Below, one piece after another: positions 51,883 through 60,124 of a stretch of 64,000 nt of DNA. The DNA comes from Streptomyces longisporoflavus (GTDB lineage: Bacteria; Actinomycetota; Actinomycetes; Streptomycetales; Streptomycetaceae). The notes below the pieces were generated by a model. It had not been told where the DNA came from, made no database searches, and saw nothing but the letters and a program-made list of their open reading frames with translations. Within the stretch, counting starts at the first letter, position 1. Every line of letters starts with the position of its first letter. The stretch covers positions 62,001-126,000 of the forward strand of contig NZ_BMTR01000009.1 in the NCBI RefSeq assembly GCF_014649775.1, in the 5' to 3' direction. The position numbers were made by a program, and so were the translations under genes.

Positions 51883-53247
51883 TCACATGCGTTCGAAGGA
51901 GCGGCGGAGCTCCCAGTCGGTCACCGCGGAGTCGAAGGCGTCCAGCTCGACCCGCGCCATGTTGCTGTAGTGCGCGACGACCTCGTCGCCGAAGGCCGCC
52001 TTGGCGATGGCGCTGTTCTCCCAGAGCTCGGCGGCCTCGCGCAGGGTGGTGGGGACATGGGCGTACTCACCGGTGTAGGCGTTGCCCGTGCACTCGTCGG
52101 GCAGTTCGAGCTTCTGCTCTATGCCGTGCAGCCCGGCGGCCACGAGTCCGGCGACCGCGAGGTGCGGGTTCACGTCGCCGCCGGGCAGCCGGTTCTCGAA
52201 GCGCATCGAGCGGCCGTGGCCGACGACGCGCAGGGCGCAGGTGCGGTTGTCGTAACCCCAGGCGGCGGCGGTCGGCGCGAACGAGCCGGGACGGAACCGC
52301 TTGTACGAGTTGATGTTGGGCGCGTACAGCAGCGAGAACTCCCGCAGCGCCGCGAGCTGTCCGGCAAGGAAGTGCCGCATGACGCTCGACATGCCGCCGG
52401 GGCCGTCCCCGGCCATGGCATTCGTGCCGTCCGCGTCCGCGAGCGAGAGGTGGATGTGGCAGGAGTTGCCCTCGGCCTCGTTGTACTTGGCCATGAAGGT
52501 GAGCGAGACACCCTCCTGGGAGGCGATCTCCTTGGCACCGGTCTTGTAGATGGCGTGCTGGTCGCAGGTGACGAGGGCGTCGTCGTAGCGGAACACGATC
52601 TCGTGCTGGCCCGGGTTGCACTCGCCCTTGGCCGACTCGACGACGAGCCCGGCGGCGGCCATCTCGTTGCGGATGCGGCGCAGGAGGGGTTCGATGCGTC
52701 CGGTGCCGAGCACGGAGTAGTCGATGTTGTACTGGTTCGCTGGCGTCAGGGCCTTGTAGCCCGCGTCCCAGGCCTGTTCGTAGGTGTCCTTGAAGACGAT
52801 GAACTCGAGCTCCGTGCCGACGTTGGCGGTGTAACCGAGCTCGGCGAGCCGGTCGAGCTGGCGGCGCAGGATCTGGCGGGGCGCGGCGACGACGGGCGAG
52901 GAGTCGTTCCAGGCGAGGTCCGCGATCAGCATCGCGGTGCCTTCGTTCCAGGGGACGCGGCGCAGGGTGCTCAGGTCGGGGTGCATGGCGAAGTCGCCGT
53001 AGCCGCGGTCCCAGGAGGACATCGCGTACCCCTCGACGGTGTTCATCTCCGCGTCGACCGCCAGGAGGTAGTTGCAGCCCTCCGTGCCGTGCTCCAGGAC
53101 GTCGTCGAGGAAGAAGCGGGCGGCGAACCGCTTGCCCTGGAGCCGCCCTTGCATGTCGGGGAAGGCCAGGACGACAGTGTCGATCTCGCCGCTCGCGACG
53201 AGGGCACGCAGTTCCTCGATCCCGAGCGGGGGTGTGCGGTCTGCCAC
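51883..53247 (-). CDS. glnA4: Glutamine synthetase-like gamma-glutamyl-amine ligase (GlnA4 type)
   Basis: A 454-residue type-I-fold ligase that joins glutamate to an amine with ATP. Glutamine synthetase motifs are present: VGTELEFIVFKD (metal glutamate), ECNPGQHEIVF, GNSCHIHLSLAD, and NRTCALRVVGHGRSMRFENR followed by LPGGDVNPHLAVAG. The adenylylation tyrosine loop of GlnA is not evident. The Streptomyces homologue GlnA4 is reported to make gamma-glutamylethanolamide, and the neighbours here (permease of the ethanolamine type, SDR, aldehyde dehydrogenase, PuuD-like hydrolase) fit. GTG start with GGAGG upstream. It is divergent from the FadR-type regulator. Confidence 0.88.
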   Translation of the reverse strand: MADRTPPLGIEELRALVASGEIDTVVLAFPDMQGRLQGKRFAARFFLDDVLEHGTEGCNYLLAVDAEMNTVEGYAMSSWDRGYGDFAMHPDLSTLRRVPWNEGTAMLIADLAWNDSSPVVAAPRQILRRQLDRLAELGYTANVGTELEFIVFKDTYEQAWDAGYKALTPANQYNIDYSVLGTGRIEPLLRRIRNEMAAAGLVVESAKGECNPGQHEIVFRYDDALVTCDQHAIYKTGAKEIASQEGVSLTFMAKYNEAEGNSCHIHLSLADADGTNAMAGDGPGGMSSVMRHFLAGQLAALREFSLLYAPNINSYKRFRPGSFAPTAAAWGYDNRTCALRVVGHGRSMRFENRLPGGDVNPHLAVAGLVAAGLHGIEQKLELPDECTGNAYTGEYAHVPTTLREAAELWENSAIAKAAFGDEVVAHYSNMARVELDAFDSAVTDWELRRSFERM

Positions 53248-53279
53248 GGGAAAGTCCTCCTTGGGTCAGCCGAGAGCCA

Positions 53280-53301
53280 TAAGGTATTGCCGAGAACCTT
53301 T
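53280..53301. promoter_or_regulatory. Candidate operator between glnA4 and the FadR-type regulator
   Basis: AAGGT-N10-ACCTT (53281-53300) is an inverted repeat in the 77-base gap between the two divergent genes. It is a candidate site for the adjacent GntR/FadR protein to control both directions. Confidence 0.4.
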
Positions 53302-53324
53302 GATTGGGAAGGGGGTACGGCCAG

Positions 53325-54125
53325 ATGTCGCACACGGATGCCGACGCGAACGCTGACACGGCTGGGGCGACCGCCGATACGGCTGAGGCGGGTGCCGATA
53401 CGGCTGGGGCGGGTGCCGACGACCGGCTCACGCCGGTCCTGCGTCCCGTACGGGCGGGCAACGGCTTCGAGGAGGCCCTGGAGCAGATCCTCCAGGTCGT
53501 ACGCCTGGGCCTGGTGCCCGGCGGCGAACGCCTGCCCTCGGAAAGGGAGCTGGCCGACCGCCTCGGCATCAGCCGGGTCACGCTGCGCGAGGTCCTGAAG
53601 GTGCTCCAGGACCAGGGGCTCGTCGAGTCGCGGCGCGGCAGGTACGGCGGCACGTTCGTGCGTCCGCGCCCCGAGGCGCCCGGCGAGGACGAACTGCGGC
53701 GGCGCGTGGCGGACGTCGATGTCGAGGACGCGCTGCGGTTCCGCGAGGTCCTGGAGGTGGGCGCGGCCGGGCTCTGCGCGGCGCACGGCCTGACCGGCGA
53801 GCAGCGCGAGCGGCTGCGCACGGCGCTCGCCCGCACGCACGAGGCGCCGCTTTCCGAGTACCGCCGCCTGGACACCCTCCTGCACCTGACCCTCGCCGAG
53901 CTGTGCGGATCGCCCTCGCTGACCGCGCAGTACGCGGCGGTGCGCGCCCGCGTCAACGACCTCCTGGACTGCATCCCGCTCCTGGTGCGGAACCTGGAGC
54001 ATTCGCAGCGCCAGCACACCGCGCTCGTGGAGGCGGTGCTCGACGGGGACGCGGACGGGGCGCGGGAGATGATGCGCGAGCACTGCGCGGGTACGGCCGC
54101 GCTGCTGCGGGGGTTCCTGACATAA
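53325..54125 (+). CDS. FadR-subfamily GntR transcriptional regulator
   Basis: A 266-residue regulator. After a low-complexity Ala/Asp/Thr tail (residues 1-36) comes the winged helix (LPSERELADRLGISRVTLRE, residues about 68-88) with RRGRYGGTFVRPR. The all-helical FCD effector domain follows (VEDALRFREVLEVGAAGLCA, LDTLLHLTLAELCGSPSLT, SQRQHTALVEAVLDGDADGA), with Asp/His residues that often bind a metal. It lies between the divergent glnA4 operon and the permease, so it is the likely controller of the whole gamma-glutamylation cluster. The tail is encoded by three 21-base repeats. Confidence 0.88.
   Translation: MSHTDADANADTAGATADTAEAGADTAGAGADDRLTPVLRPVRAGNGFEEALEQILQVVRLGLVPGGERLPSERELADRLGISRVTLREVLKVLQDQGLVESRRGRYGGTFVRPRPEAPGEDELRRRVADVDVEDALRFREVLEVGAAGLCAAHGLTGEQRERLRTALARTHEAPLSEYRRLDTLLHLTLAELCGSPSLTAQYAAVRARVNDLLDCIPLLVRNLEHSQRQHTALVEAVLDGDADGAREMMREHCAGTAALLRGFLT
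53355..53417 (+). repeat. Three tandem 21-bp repeats inside the FadR-type regulator gene
   Basis: Units at 53355-53375, 53376-53396 and 53397-53417 differ by a few bases (GATACGGCTGGGGCGGGTGC...). They encode DTAGATA, DTAEAGA and DTAGAGA in frame, so copy-number change would lengthen or shorten the disordered N-terminus without a frameshift. Confidence 0.8.
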
Positions 54126-54207
54126 GGGGCGGGGCCCGCGGGGATTTACGGCGGCGTAACGCAGGGGTATTGCTTTCTCGCCCCGGACACGACAAAGGTA
54201 TGGATCC

Positions 54208-54292
54208 GTTCCATTGAGTCGCCCGTTCCATCGAGTCGCCCGCCCCATCGCGCCGCCCGTCGCATCGATTCGCCGTCCCCAGGAGTCGCGCC
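54208..54292 (+). repeat. Array of 17-bp direct repeats ending at the permease start codon
   Basis: Consecutive units GTTCCATTGAGTCGCCC (54208-54224), GTTCCATCGAGTCGCCC (54225-54241), GCCCCATCGCGCCGCCC (54242-54258), GTCGCATCGATTCGCCG (54259-54275) and a decayed TCCCCAGGAGTCGCGCC (54276-54292) lead directly into the ATG at 54293. The last unit supplies the ribosome-binding AGGAG. Confidence 0.75.
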
Positions 54293-55747
54293 ATGACCAT
54301 GGAGTCCCCCAAGCCGAGTACGAGCGGTACCGCCGAACCGGCGGACGACTACCTGGAGCGCAGAGCGCTGCGCCGCGGCAGCGCGGGCTGGCTGCTGCTC
54401 ACCGGCCTCGGTGTCGCGTACGTCGTCTCCGGCGACTTCTCGGGCTGGAACTTCGGCCTCGCGGAAGGCGGCTTCGGCGGCCTCGCGATCGCCATGGCGC
54501 TCATGGGCGTGATGTACGCGTGCATGGTGTTCTCGCTGGCGGAACTGTCGTCGGTGCTGCCCACCGCGGGCGGCGGGTACGGCTTCGCGCGCCGGGCGCT
54601 CGGCCCGTGGGGCGGCTTCCTCACCGGCACGGCGATCCTCATCGAGTACATCCTGGCGCCCGCCGCGATCTCCATCTTCATCGGTGACTACGTCGAGTCG
54701 CTCGGCCTGTTCGGCCTCACCTCCGGCTGGCCGGTGTATCTCGCCTGCTTCGTGGTCTTCATCGGCATCCATCTGTGGGGTGTGGGCGAGGCGCTGCGCT
54801 TCAGCTTCGTCGTCACGGGCATCGCGGTGGCGGCGCTGCTCGTCTTCGCGGTCGGCGCGTTCATGGACTTCGACGCGTCGAAACTGAACGACATCGCGGT
54901 GGACGCGGACGCCTTCGGCTCCAACTCCTGGCTTCCGATGGGTCTGTTGGGCATCTGGGCGGCGTTCCCGTTCGGCATGTGGTTCTTCCTGGGCGTGGAA
55001 GGCGTACCGCTCGCCGCCGAGGAGACGAGGGACCCGGCGCGTACGCTGCCGCGCGCGATCCGCTGGTCGATGGCCATCCTCGTCGTGCTCGCGCTGCTCA
55101 CGTTCTTCGCGTCGGCCGGGGCGCGCGGCGCGAACGCGATCCAGGACGCGGGCAACCCGCTGGTGGAGGCCTTGCAGCCGGGGGGCGACGCGACGGCGCT
55201 CAGCCGCATCGTCAACTACGCGGGCCTGGCCGGTCTGGTGGCGTCCTTCTTCTCCCTGATCTACGCGGGCTCGCGCCAGCTGTTCGCCCTGTCGAGGGCG
55301 GGTTATCTGCCGCGTTTCCTCTCCCTCACCAGCAGCCGCAAGGCTCCGTACCTGGGCCTCCTGGTCCCCGGAGCGATCGGCTTCGGCCTGGCGGCGGCGA
55401 CCGGGGACGGGGCGCGGATGCTGAACGTCGCGGTGTTCGGGGCGACGATCTCGTACGCGTTGATGTCGCTCTCGCACATCGTGCTGCGCCGCAGGGAGCC
55501 GGGCCTCGAACGGCCCTACCGCACGCCGGGCGGCATGCTGACTTCGTCCGTGGCGCTGGTCCTGGCCTGCGCGGCGCTGGTCGCGACGTTCCTGGTGGAC
55601 GTGACGGCGGCGCTGATCGCGCTCGCGGTATACGTGGTGGCGATCGCCTACTTCGGCGTCTACAGCCGCAAGCACCTGGTGGCGCGGGCGCCGGAGGAGG
55701 AGTTCGCGGCGCTGGCCGCCGCGGAGGCGGAACTGGAACGCGACTGA
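54293..55747 (+). CDS. APC family amino acid/amine permease, ethanolamine type
   Basis: A 484-residue permease with about twelve spans. The N-terminus ERRALRRGSAGWLLLTGLGV, VSGDFSGWNFGLAEGGFGG and TAGGGYGFARRALGPWGGFL strongly resembles ethanolamine permeases of the APC superfamily. AILIEYILAPAAISIFIGDY and FFLGVEGVPLAAEETRDPAR follow. It probably imports ethanolamine or a similar amine to feed the GlnA4-type ligase. It lies downstream of the FadR-type regulator and 32 bases upstream of the hydrolase gene. A repeat array fills its 5' region. Confidence 0.88.
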   Translation: MTMESPKPSTSGTAEPADDYLERRALRRGSAGWLLLTGLGVAYVVSGDFSGWNFGLAEGGFGGLAIAMALMGVMYACMVFSLAELSSVLPTAGGGYGFARRALGPWGGFLTGTAILIEYILAPAAISIFIGDYVESLGLFGLTSGWPVYLACFVVFIGIHLWGVGEALRFSFVVTGIAVAALLVFAVGAFMDFDASKLNDIAVDADAFGSNSWLPMGLLGIWAAFPFGMWFFLGVEGVPLAAEETRDPARTLPRAIRWSMAILVVLALLTFFASAGARGANAIQDAGNPLVEALQPGGDATALSRIVNYAGLAGLVASFFSLIYAGSRQLFALSRAGYLPRFLSLTSSRKAPYLGLLVPGAIGFGLAAATGDGARMLNVAVFGATISYALMSLSHIVLRRREPGLERPYRTPGGMLTSSVALVLACAALVATFLVDVTAALIALAVYVVAIAYFGVYSRKHLVARAPEEEFAALAAAEAELERD

Positions 55748-55779
55748 GCATGTCGCGGCTGAGCGTGAAGGAGACGAGG

Positions 55780-56478
55780 GTGAGCGCGACGACCACCGGC
55801 CGACCGCTGATCGGTGTCAGCACCTACCTGGAGTCGAAGGCGAGCTGGGGCGTGTGGGAGCTGCCCGCGGCCCTGCTCCCGGTCGGCTATCCGCGGCTCG
55901 TGCAGGGGGCGGGCGGCATCGCCGCGATGCTGCCGCCGGATGATCCTTCGTACGCGGACGAGGTCGTCGCCCGTCTCGACGGCGTGGTCATCGCGGGCGG
56001 ACCCGATGTCGAGCCGGTGCGTTACGGCGCGGAGCGCGAGGAACGTACGGGCCCTCCGGCGCGGGAGCGGGACGCGTGGGAACTGGCGCTGATCGAGGCG
56101 GCGTTGAGGTCCGGGACGCCGCTGCTCGGCATCTGCCGGGGGATGCAGCTCCTGAACGTGGCGCTCGGCGGGACACTGGTGCAGCACATGGAGGGGCATG
56201 TCGAGTCGGTGGGCGTCTTCGGCACGCACGAGGTGAAGCCGGTGCCGGGCACGCTGTACGAGTCCATCGTGCCCGCGGCTTCGGCCGTCCCCACGTACCA
56301 CCACCAGGCGGTGGACCGCCTCGGCCGGGGCCTCGTCGTGTCGGCGTACGCGGCGGACGGTACCCCGGAGGCGGTGGAACTTCCGTCCGCCGGCTGGGTT
56401 CTGGGCGTCCAGTGGCACCCTGAGATGGGGGACGATCTGCGGGTGATGGCGGCGTTGGTCGGTGCGGCGAGGGGGTAG
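55780..56478 (+). CDS. Gamma-glutamyl-gamma-aminobutyrate hydrolase-like class I amidotransferase (PuuD family)
   Basis: A 232-residue cytoplasmic hydrolase. It begins RPLIGVSTYLESKASWGVWE and contains DGVVIAGGPDVEPVRYG, the nucleophile cysteine in PLLGICRGMQLLNVALGGTL, and the catalytic His/Glu in VLGVQWHPEMGDD. PuuD-family enzymes release free amino acid from a gamma-glutamyl conjugate. Here it would remove glutamate from the oxidised gamma-glutamylated product. I chose GTG 55780 because AAGGAG sits six bases upstream; an ATG at 55750 is also in frame. It follows the permease by 32 bases in one operon. Confidence 0.9.
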   Translation: MSATTTGRPLIGVSTYLESKASWGVWELPAALLPVGYPRLVQGAGGIAAMLPPDDPSYADEVVARLDGVVIAGGPDVEPVRYGAEREERTGPPARERDAWELALIEAALRSGTPLLGICRGMQLLNVALGGTLVQHMEGHVESVGVFGTHEVKPVPGTLYESIVPAASAVPTYHHQAVDRLGRGLVVSAYAADGTPEAVELPSAGWVLGVQWHPEMGDDLRVMAALVGAARG

Positions 56479-56624
56479 GCCTGCGGCCGGCGGGGCGGAG
56501 TGTGCTGCCCTGGCCCCGGCGATCCGCGCCCGGGGTCGCGCCCCCCGGCAGGACATCTCCCACCCACCCGCCCGAGCACCCCGCATCCACCCCCGGCCGA
56601 AGGACGCCGTCCGCACCCCCGCCT

Positions 56625-57614
56625 CTAACCCACCCCCGCCCGCGTAAGCGAAAGCAAGTCTCGTGCCGGGCCCGTGGGGCGGTGGCCGGTGGGCCATACC
56701 GCTCTCAGCGCGCGGCGCAGCTCGACCCCCTCCAGGGGGATGCCCACCAGGCGGCGCGCCGACAGCTCCTCCCCCACCGCGAGCTCACTGAGCACGGCAG
56801 GCCCCGCCCCGTTCACCGCTGACGCCTTCACCGCCGTGGTGGACGACAGCTCGATCAGCGGGCGGGCGAGACCGCCCAGCGCCGTGTCGAGGACCTGCCG
56901 CGTCCCCGAACCCTCCTCCCGGAGGATCAGCGGCGTGGCCGCGAGCTCCTCCGCGCCCAGCGGCTTTCCGCGCCGCGCCCACGCATGGCCCGGCGCAGTG
57001 ACGACGATCAGGCTGTCGTGCGCGATGACCGCCGAGTCGAGGCCGGTCGGCACCGTGAGCCCTTCCACGAAGCCGAGGTCCGCGTCCCCCGCGAGAAGCC
57101 GCTCCGCGACCGCGGTCGAGTTGCCGGCCGTCAGCGACACCGCCGTGTCCGGCCGCTGCGACCGCAGCGCGATCAGCCAGCCCGGCAGCAGATACTCGGC
57201 GATCGTCATGCTCGCCGCGACCCGGAGCCGCGAGTCCCGCCGGTCCCGCAACGCCTGCGCCCCCGCGTCGAACGCCTCCGCCGCCTCCACGATCCGCCGC
57301 GCCCAGTCCGTCACGAGCGCCCCCGCGTCCGTGAGCCGCGAACCGCGCGGCGACCGGTCGACGAGGGCGACCCCGAGCTGCCGCTCCATCGACCGGACGC
57401 GACTGCTCGCGGCGGGCTGCGTGATGCCGAGCTCCTTCGCTGCCCGCCCCAGACTTCCGAGCCGCGCCACGGCGAGCAGCAGTTCGAGCGCCCCGAGATC
57501 CGGCACCCTGTGCGCGAGCGGCGCTCCCGACGACGTACCGGACGCATCGGACGCACCAGACGGACCAGGCACACCAGACGCACCGGCGGAACCAGCAGAA
57601 GACGTCGCACTCAT
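56625..57614 (-). CDS. LysR family transcriptional regulator
   Basis: A 329-residue regulator. A Gly/Ala/Ser-rich tail of about 35 residues precedes the helix-turn-helix (LELLLAVARLGSLGRAAKEL, GITQPAASSRVRSMERQLGV). The effector domain includes LRVAASMTIAEYLLPGWLIA, DADLGFVEGLTVPTGLDS and LILREEGSGTRQVLDTAL, resembling CysL/CysB-like relatives. It is divergent from a TDT transporter gene, with a CATAA-N7-TTATG dyad at its own start, the normal LysR arrangement. TDT proteins include sulfite exporters, so a sulfur-compound effector is possible but unproven. Confidence 0.88.
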   Translation of the reverse strand: MSATSSAGSAGASGVPGPSGASDASGTSSGAPLAHRVPDLGALELLLAVARLGSLGRAAKELGITQPAASSRVRSMERQLGVALVDRSPRGSRLTDAGALVTDWARRIVEAAEAFDAGAQALRDRRDSRLRVAASMTIAEYLLPGWLIALRSQRPDTAVSLTAGNSTAVAERLLAGDADLGFVEGLTVPTGLDSAVIAHDSLIVVTAPGHAWARRGKPLGAEELAATPLILREEGSGTRQVLDTALGGLARPLIELSSTTAVKASAVNGAGPAVLSELAVGEELSARRLVGIPLEGVELRRALRAVWPTGHRPTGPARDLLSLTRAGVG

Positions 57615-57628
57615 AAGTCCAGGTTATG
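57612..57628. promoter_or_regulatory. LysR-type dyad between regulator and transporter
   Basis: CATAA-GTCCAGG-TTATG (57612-57628) is a perfect 5-bp dyad with a 7-base spacer, of the T-N11-A kind. It overlaps the start codon of the LysR gene and faces the divergent transporter promoter. Confidence 0.55.
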
Positions 57629-57684
57629 CCCTCATATGAAAATGCCTCCTGGCGGGGGCCCCGCCGGGCAGAGACCGTGGGCTC

Positions 57685-58866
57685 ATGGTCACCGTCGCCC
57701 ACCCGCAGGCACCCCCGAACACCGTCACCACCCCGCCCACGGCCCGCATCACCCCGGCGCCCGCCACCCGCCACCTCGGCCCGAACTGGTACGCCACCGT
57801 CATGGGCACGGCGATCATCGCGAGCGCGGGTGCGACCCTGCCGGTCCACGTCCCCGGACTACGGACCGCCTGCACCGCCGTCTGGGCGCTCTCCCTCCTG
57901 ATGCTGGCCGCGCTCGTCGCCGCCCGCACCCTGCACTGGGTCCACCACCGCGACCAGGCCCGCGCCCACCTCCTCGACCCGGCCGTCGCGCCCTTCTACG
58001 GCTGTCTCTCCATGGCCCTGCTCGCGGTCGGCGGCGGCGCGCTCCTCGTGGGCGAGGACTGGATCGGCACGGGCGCGGCGGTCGCGCTCGACGCCGTGCT
58101 CTTCACCGCCGGTACGGTCATCGGGCTCGCGGCGGCCGTCGCGATCCCGTACCTGATGGTCGTGAAGCACCGCGCGGAGCCGGGCCAGGCATCGCCGGTC
58201 TGGCTGCTGCCCCTGGTCGCGCCCATGGTGTCCGCCGCACTCGGCCCGCTCCTCGTGCCGCACCTCCCCGCAGGTCAGGCGCAGGAGACGCTCCTGCTCG
58301 GCTGCTTCGCGATGTTCGGCCTGAGCCTGCTCGCCACGCTGGTCATGCTGCCGATGATCTTCGCCCGTCTGCTGACCGGCGGCCCGTTCCCGCTCGCGCT
58401 CACGCCGACGCTGTTCCTGGTGCTCGGCCCGCTCGGCCAGTCGACGACCGCCGTCAACAAGTTCGCCGACACCGCCGCGACGGGCGTGGTCCCCGCCCCG
58501 TACGACCAGGGCTTCGCCGTCTTCGCCGTGCTCTACGGCGTCCCGGTGACCGGCTTCGCCCTGCTGTGGCTCGCGCTCGCGGCGGCGATGGTGGTGCGGG
58601 CCCGGCGCCGGGGCATGGGCTTCTCGATGACCTGGTGGGCGTTCACGTTCCCCGTCGGCACCTGTGTCACGGGCGCCGAGGGCCTGGGCAAGCACACGGG
58701 CCTCGCGGTCTACGACGGCCTTGCGATCGCCCTGTACGTCCTCCTGGTGACGGCCTGGGCAGTGGCGTCCACCCAGACCCTGCGCGGCCTGCTCAGCGGC
58801 AGGCTGCTCGCAGCGCCGCGCCCAGCACGGCAGGCGCCTGTGCCAGTGACGGGCCGTACCACGTGA
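57685..58866 (+). CDS. TDT (tellurite-resistance/dicarboxylate; SLAC1-like) family transporter
   Basis: A 393-residue membrane protein with about ten spans. GPNWYATVMGTAIIASAGAT near residue 32 is the family opening. Later segments are PFYGCLSMALLAVGGGALLV, PVWLLPLVAPMVSAALGPLL, FLVLGPLGQSTTAVNKFADT and TWWAFTFPVGTCVTGAEGLG. Family members export sulfite, malate or other anions. It is divergent from and probably activated by the adjacent LysR protein. Its last 74 bases overlap the 3' end of the convergent BtuF-like gene, in the opposite strand. Confidence 0.88.
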   Translation: MVTVAHPQAPPNTVTTPPTARITPAPATRHLGPNWYATVMGTAIIASAGATLPVHVPGLRTACTAVWALSLLMLAALVAARTLHWVHHRDQARAHLLDPAVAPFYGCLSMALLAVGGGALLVGEDWIGTGAAVALDAVLFTAGTVIGLAAAVAIPYLMVVKHRAEPGQASPVWLLPLVAPMVSAALGPLLVPHLPAGQAQETLLLGCFAMFGLSLLATLVMLPMIFARLLTGGPFPLALTPTLFLVLGPLGQSTTAVNKFADTAATGVVPAPYDQGFAVFAVLYGVPVTGFALLWLALAAAMVVRARRRGMGFSMTWWAFTFPVGTCVTGAEGLGKHTGLAVYDGLAIALYVLLVTAWAVASTQTLRGLLSGRLLAAPRPARQAPVPVTGRTT

Positions 58867-59530
58867 GGTGGCGGCCGCTGACCAGCGCCGAGGGGGCGGT
58901 GAATTCCTCGGGGCCGTCGTCGGCGGTGAAGCGGTACGGCTCGTCGGGCAGCACCGTCAAGTCCGCTCCGGCGCCCCGCAGTTCCTCCACCGGGATGCGC
59001 GGATAGCGCTCGGCGTGCGTCGCGTACACGTTGTCGATGCCCAGGCGCCCCAGCAGGTCCCCGGCGAACGTGTCGCGGCCCAGAACCATCCAGGGGCGCC
59101 GCCAGACGGGGATCACCGCCGTCAACCGGGCCTCCGGCGGTGGTACTCGCTCCCACGCCGTCTCGGCGTCGTCCAGCCAGCCGGGCCGCCCCGCCCCGCA
59201 GGCGGCGAGCACCCGGGCCAGTTCGCGGAAGGCGCCCGGCAGATCGCGTACCTCGGTCACGAGCACCTCGATACCCGCCGCCCGCAACGCGGCGAGGTCC
59301 GGTTCGCGGTTCTCCTCTTCGTTGGCGATCACCAGGTCCGGAGCGAGGCCGATGATCCGGCGCACGTCAGGGTTCTTCGTGCCCCCGACGCGGACGACGT
59401 CCAGGTCCACCGGATGGCTGCACCACTCCGTGGCACCCAGCAGTGCTCCCGGCACGCTGACGGCGACCGCCTCGGTCAGCGAGGGCACCAGCGAGACGAC
59501 CCGCGCTTGTGCCGCTCCTGCTCCCGCCAC
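58793..59530 (-). CDS. BtuF-like helical-backbone metal/cobalamin-binding protein without signal peptide
   Basis: A 245-residue protein of the periplasmic-binding class III fold. Motifs: RVVSLVPSLTEAV, LLGATEWCSHPVDLDVVRVG, RIIGLAPDLVIANEEENREP and GADLTVLPDEPYRFTADDG. These match cobalamin-binding proteins related to BtuF. There is no signal peptide or lipobox, and no ABC permease or ATPase gene nearby, so it may be a cytoplasmic corrinoid- or metal-binding protein. It starts at GTG 59530, 12 bases after the XRE-cupin gene. Its 3' end overlaps the transporter gene. Confidence 0.8.
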   Translation of the reverse strand: MAGAGAAQARVVSLVPSLTEAVAVSVPGALLGATEWCSHPVDLDVVRVGGTKNPDVRRIIGLAPDLVIANEEENREPDLAALRAAGIEVLVTEVRDLPGAFRELARVLAACGAGRPGWLDDAETAWERVPPPEARLTAVIPVWRRPWMVLGRDTFAGDLLGRLGIDNVYATHAERYPRIPVEELRGAGADLTVLPDEPYRFTADDGPEEFTAPSALVSGRHLTWYGPSLAQAPAVLGAALRAACR

Positions 59531-59542
59531 AGTGCGATCCCC

Positions 59543-60124
59543 TCAGCGCCGCGAGTCGTCCACGGCGTCGATGTGGTCCCCGACGGCCACCACGAGCACC
59601 TGGCTGTCCGGCACGGTCGCCCGCCACCGGTGGCGCACCCCGCCCGTCAGATACAGGCTGTCGCCGCGCCCGAGGCGGTACGCCCTGCCCTCGGCCTCGA
59701 CCTCGACGGCGCCGCCCACCACGTACATCAACTCGTCGTTGCGGTGCTGGAACTCGCGTCCCTCGTCGTGGTCGCCGGTGAACTCGATGGCGTGCAGCTG
59801 GTGGTGACCCCGCACCAGATTGCGTATGCGGGCGTCGGGCGAGGACGGGGAGGGACTCTCGGCGTCGCCCTGCTCGGCGCGCGTCAGGTCGACCGTGCAC
59901 GCGGGGTCGGCTGCGGCGAGCAGTTCGACGTCGGTCGTGCGCAGCGCGTCGGCGACCCGCTGCAGGGAACGGCTGCTGGGCCGCGCCCGCTCGTTCTCCA
60001 CCTGGCTCAGAAAGGGCACCGAGAGACCGCTGCGCTCGGCCACCACGGCGAGGGTGAGCTCCAGCTGCCGGCGGCGGCGCCGCACGGCCGAGCCCACCCG
60101 GAGGGTTTCCTTCTGCTCGTCCAT
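59543..60124 (-). CDS. XRE family regulator with C-terminal cupin domain
   Basis: A 193-residue regulator. The helix-turn-helix (residues about 10-65) is RRRRRQLELTLAVVAERSGL, SVPFLSQVENERARPSSRSL. The C-terminal cupin (about 110-185) has EFQHRNDELMYVVGGAVEVE and GDSLYLTGGVRHRWRA, including the conserved Gly-Asp and His. Such XRE-cupin proteins often control amine, sugar or antibiotic genes and sense a small ligand. It probably forms an operon with the BtuF-like gene 12 bases downstream. Confidence 0.88.
   Translation of the reverse strand: MDEQKETLRVGSAVRRRRRQLELTLAVVAERSGLSVPFLSQVENERARPSSRSLQRVADALRTTDVELLAAADPACTVDLTRAEQGDAESPSPSSPDARIRNLVRGHHQLHAIEFTGDHDEGREFQHRNDELMYVVGGAVEVEAEGRAYRLGRGDSLYLTGGVRHRWRATVPDSQVLVVAVGDHIDAVDDSRR

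Noticed and set aside
52067..54019. Minus-strand frame of 650 codons across glnA4 and the FadR-type regulator
   Set aside because: It is out of frame with glnA4 and antisense to the regulator; the real genes have clear glutamine synthetase and FCD motifs.
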